The position numbers were made by a program, and so were the translations under genes. Under the pieces are notes generated by a model. That model searched no databases and was not told the origin of the DNA. It saw nothing but the letters and a program-made list of their open reading frames with translations. A DNA stretch of 63,397 nt from an uncultured Candidatus Melainabacteria bacterium (lineage in GTDB: Bacteria > Cyanobacteriota > Vampirovibrionia > Gastranaerophilales > Gastranaerophilaceae): contig CAKVIN010000015.1 of NCBI GenBank assembly GCA_934754425.1, positions 1 through 63,397 on the forward strand, given 5' to 3'. Positions 61,898-63,397 of this stretch are shown here, piece by piece. Position 1 is the stretch's first letter. The number at the start of each line of letters is the position of its first letter.

Positions 61898-61903
61898 TAT
61901 AAT
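61898..61903 (+). promoter_or_regulatory. -10 box giving a leaderless purB transcript
   Basis: A perfect TATAAT with a 6-base gap to the ATG at 61910. No ribosome site is present and no clear -35 box. Confidence 0.5.
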
Positions 61904-61909
61904 AAAAAT

Positions 61910-63196
61910 ATGATTGATAGATATTCACGAGAAGAAATAAAAAAAATCTGGGATTTACAACAAAAATTTAACTACTATTTGAAGGTAGAAATAGCTGTAT
62001 GCGAAGCTTACTATAAACTTGGAGTAATTCCAAAGACTTCATTAGAAGAAATTAAAAACAAAGCCTCTTTTTCTTTAGAACGTATAGAAGAAGTAGAAAA
62101 AGAAGTAAAACATGATGTAATTGCATTTTTAACATCCGTAAATGAATCAGTCGGAGCAGAAAATGCTAAATATATTCATTTAGGTTTAACCAGCTCTGAT
62201 GTAATTGATACGGCATTTGCTTTACAAATTGTTGATAGTTCAAAAATCATTTTGCAAGATTTAACAGAACTTATTTCTATAATTAAACAAAAAGCTTTTG
62301 AATACAAAGATACTATTTGTATCGGACGTTCACACGGAGTACATGCCGAAGTTATGACATTTGGTTTCAAACTTCTAAATTGGCTTGATGCATTACAAAG
62401 AGCTAAAGAAAGTTTTGAATATGCATTAAATGAGATTAGTGTCGGACAAATTTCCGGTCCAGTTGGTACATATAGCAATGTTCCAATAGAAGTAGAAGAA
62501 ATAACTTGCCGTGAGCTTAATTTGAAACCGGCAAAAATTTCTACACAAATAATATCAAGAGATAGACATGCAAAATTTATGGCTGAATTATCAGTTATTT
62601 CAAGCCTAATAGAACAATTTGCGACAGAAATTCGACATTTACAAAGAACAGAAGTTAGAGAAGTGGAAGAAGGATTTTCTAGTGGACAAAAAGGTTCTTC
62701 CGCAATGCCACATAAAAAAAATCCGGTTTTGTGCGAGAATTTATGCGGGCTCTCAAGAGTTATTAGAGCAAATATGCTTGCAGCGTACGAAGATATAAAT
62801 CTGTGGCACGAAAGAGATATTTCTCATAGCTCAACAGAAAGAATTATCTTCCCAGACTCTTTAATATTATTGGATTTCATGTTGCATAGATTTAAAAATG
62901 TAATGGAAAATCTTGTAGTACATGAAAACAACATGTTAAAAGATACAAAACTATATGGCGGAGTTATTTTTTCTCAAAAAATCATGCTTAAACTTGTAGA
63001 AGAAAAAGGATACACAAGAGAAGAAGCTTATAGACTTGTACAAAAACACGCTCTTAGTTCATTAAATGGTGGCAATTTCAAAGAAGAATTAAAAGCTGAT
63101 AAAGAAATTGCTTTAACAACGGAAGAATTAGAACAATGTTTTGATACATCTGCTTATTTAACTAATATACCTAAAATTTTTAAAAGATTTGAATAA
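61910..63196 (+). CDS. purB: Adenylosuccinate lyase
   Basis: Cleaves adenylosuccinate and SAICAR in purine synthesis. It has 428 residues, the usual bacterial length. MIDRYSREEIKKIWDLQQKF, LTSSDVIDTAFALQI, CIGRSHGVHAEVMTFG and the signature SSAMPHKKNPV (from about 263) are present, with catalytic Ser and His. TATAAT lies 6 bases before the ATG. Confidence 0.96.
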   Translation: MIDRYSREEIKKIWDLQQKFNYYLKVEIAVCEAYYKLGVIPKTSLEEIKNKASFSLERIEEVEKEVKHDVIAFLTSVNESVGAENAKYIHLGLTSSDVIDTAFALQIVDSSKIILQDLTELISIIKQKAFEYKDTICIGRSHGVHAEVMTFGFKLLNWLDALQRAKESFEYALNEISVGQISGPVGTYSNVPIEVEEITCRELNLKPAKISTQIISRDRHAKFMAELSVISSLIEQFATEIRHLQRTEVREVEEGFSSGQKGSSAMPHKKNPVLCENLCGLSRVIRANMLAAYEDINLWHERDISHSSTERIIFPDSLILLDFMLHRFKNVMENLVVHENNMLKDTKLYGGVIFSQKIMLKLVEEKGYTREEAYRLVQKHALSSLNGGNFKEELKADKEIALTTEELEQCFDTSAYLTNIPKIFKRFE

Positions 63197-63210
63197 ATAT
63201 AAGAGGTTCA

Positions 63211-63356
63211 CCGTATGTCTACGTACGGGGGTAAAATGGGGTAAATGGGGTAATTGTGTTTTATTCTTGTAGTCACACTTTGAGGCGGAGCCTGTAGTTT
63301 TTTTAAATAATCTTGTATTTTTTACCAAGTAGCCGACCATTTGTCTACGTGCGGGG
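63211..63356 (-). repeat. Dispersed ~105-bp repeat, one partial and one full copy
   Basis: 63211-63230 (CCGTATGTCTACGTACGGGG) is the end of one copy, and 63269-63356 is a full copy in the same orientation as that at 1-134: TTTGAGGCGGAGCC, TAATCTTGTA, AGTAGCCGACC and TGTCTACGTGCGGGGG. Copies are separated by TAAATGGGG-like spacers. Confidence 0.82.
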
Positions 63357-63397
63357 GTAAATGGAGTAAATATGTTTTAAAACCAGTCGTTCCACTT

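Overview
The window is AT-rich (roughly 30% GC by eye) bacterial chromosome carrying mostly single-copy housekeeping genes mixed with small lineage-specific membrane and coiled-coil proteins. A flagellar export gene, a flagellin, the split glycine cleavage genes and the set of unrecognised small proteins would fit a gut-type Melainabacteria/Vampirovibrionia (Gastranaerophilales-like) genome. That placement is an inference from gene style and was not tested against any database.

Layout. 1-4.5 kb: dispersed-repeat copies, two orphan proteins, a YhcH-family protein, nadE and a small HTH/zinc-ribbon gene. 4.5-11.2 kb: der, an acyltransferase, an L,D-transpeptidase, an unusual zinc-ribbon/low-complexity protein overlapping rimM, then trmD and clpP. 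11.2-16 kb: unknown proteins (one with a possible CheD-like Thr/Cys/His set), a GTA microsatellite, and flhB followed by a sigma factor. 16-26.6 kb: a MacB-type permease, a MITE-like repeat, a DUF2229-type protein, gpmI, a SNF2 helicase and gcvT-gcvH-gcvPA. 26.6-28.4 kb: a small accessory patch (HNH endonuclease, decayed reading frames) at the 3' end of tRNA-Ile(GAT). 28.5-34.3 kb: a glycosyltransferase and a leftward block tyrS, cysK, cysE, ruvC and a phosphatase. 34.4-37.2 kb: a promoter, an 18-codon leader peptide with three Trp codons and alternative hairpins, then a membrane protein and rarA. 37-43 kb: rlmD, an exonuclease, thioredoxin, a repeat-rich gap, holA, holB and a uridine kinase. 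43-50.8 kb: a leftward group of TPR, PilZ-like, AsmA-like, sugar-type ABC ATPase and degenerate histidine kinase genes. 50.9-56 kb: a DnaJ-like protein and a 1286-residue flagellin. 56-63.4 kb: rimP-nusA, lysS, thiL-ispD, purB and repeats.

The most unusual items are (1) the giant flagellin, whose variable region is replaced by about 940 residues of RTX-like glycine/aspartate repeats arranged in four modules; (2) a Trp-codon attenuator-like leader in front of a membrane protein that is not an obvious tryptophan gene; (3) a roughly 105-bp dispersed repeat family; and (4) many genes without a Shine-Dalgarno sequence whose TATAAT-like box sits 6-7 nt before the start codon, which suggests leaderless transcripts.

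All calls come from reading the sequence by eye. Family names rest on recognised motifs, and no similarity search was run.
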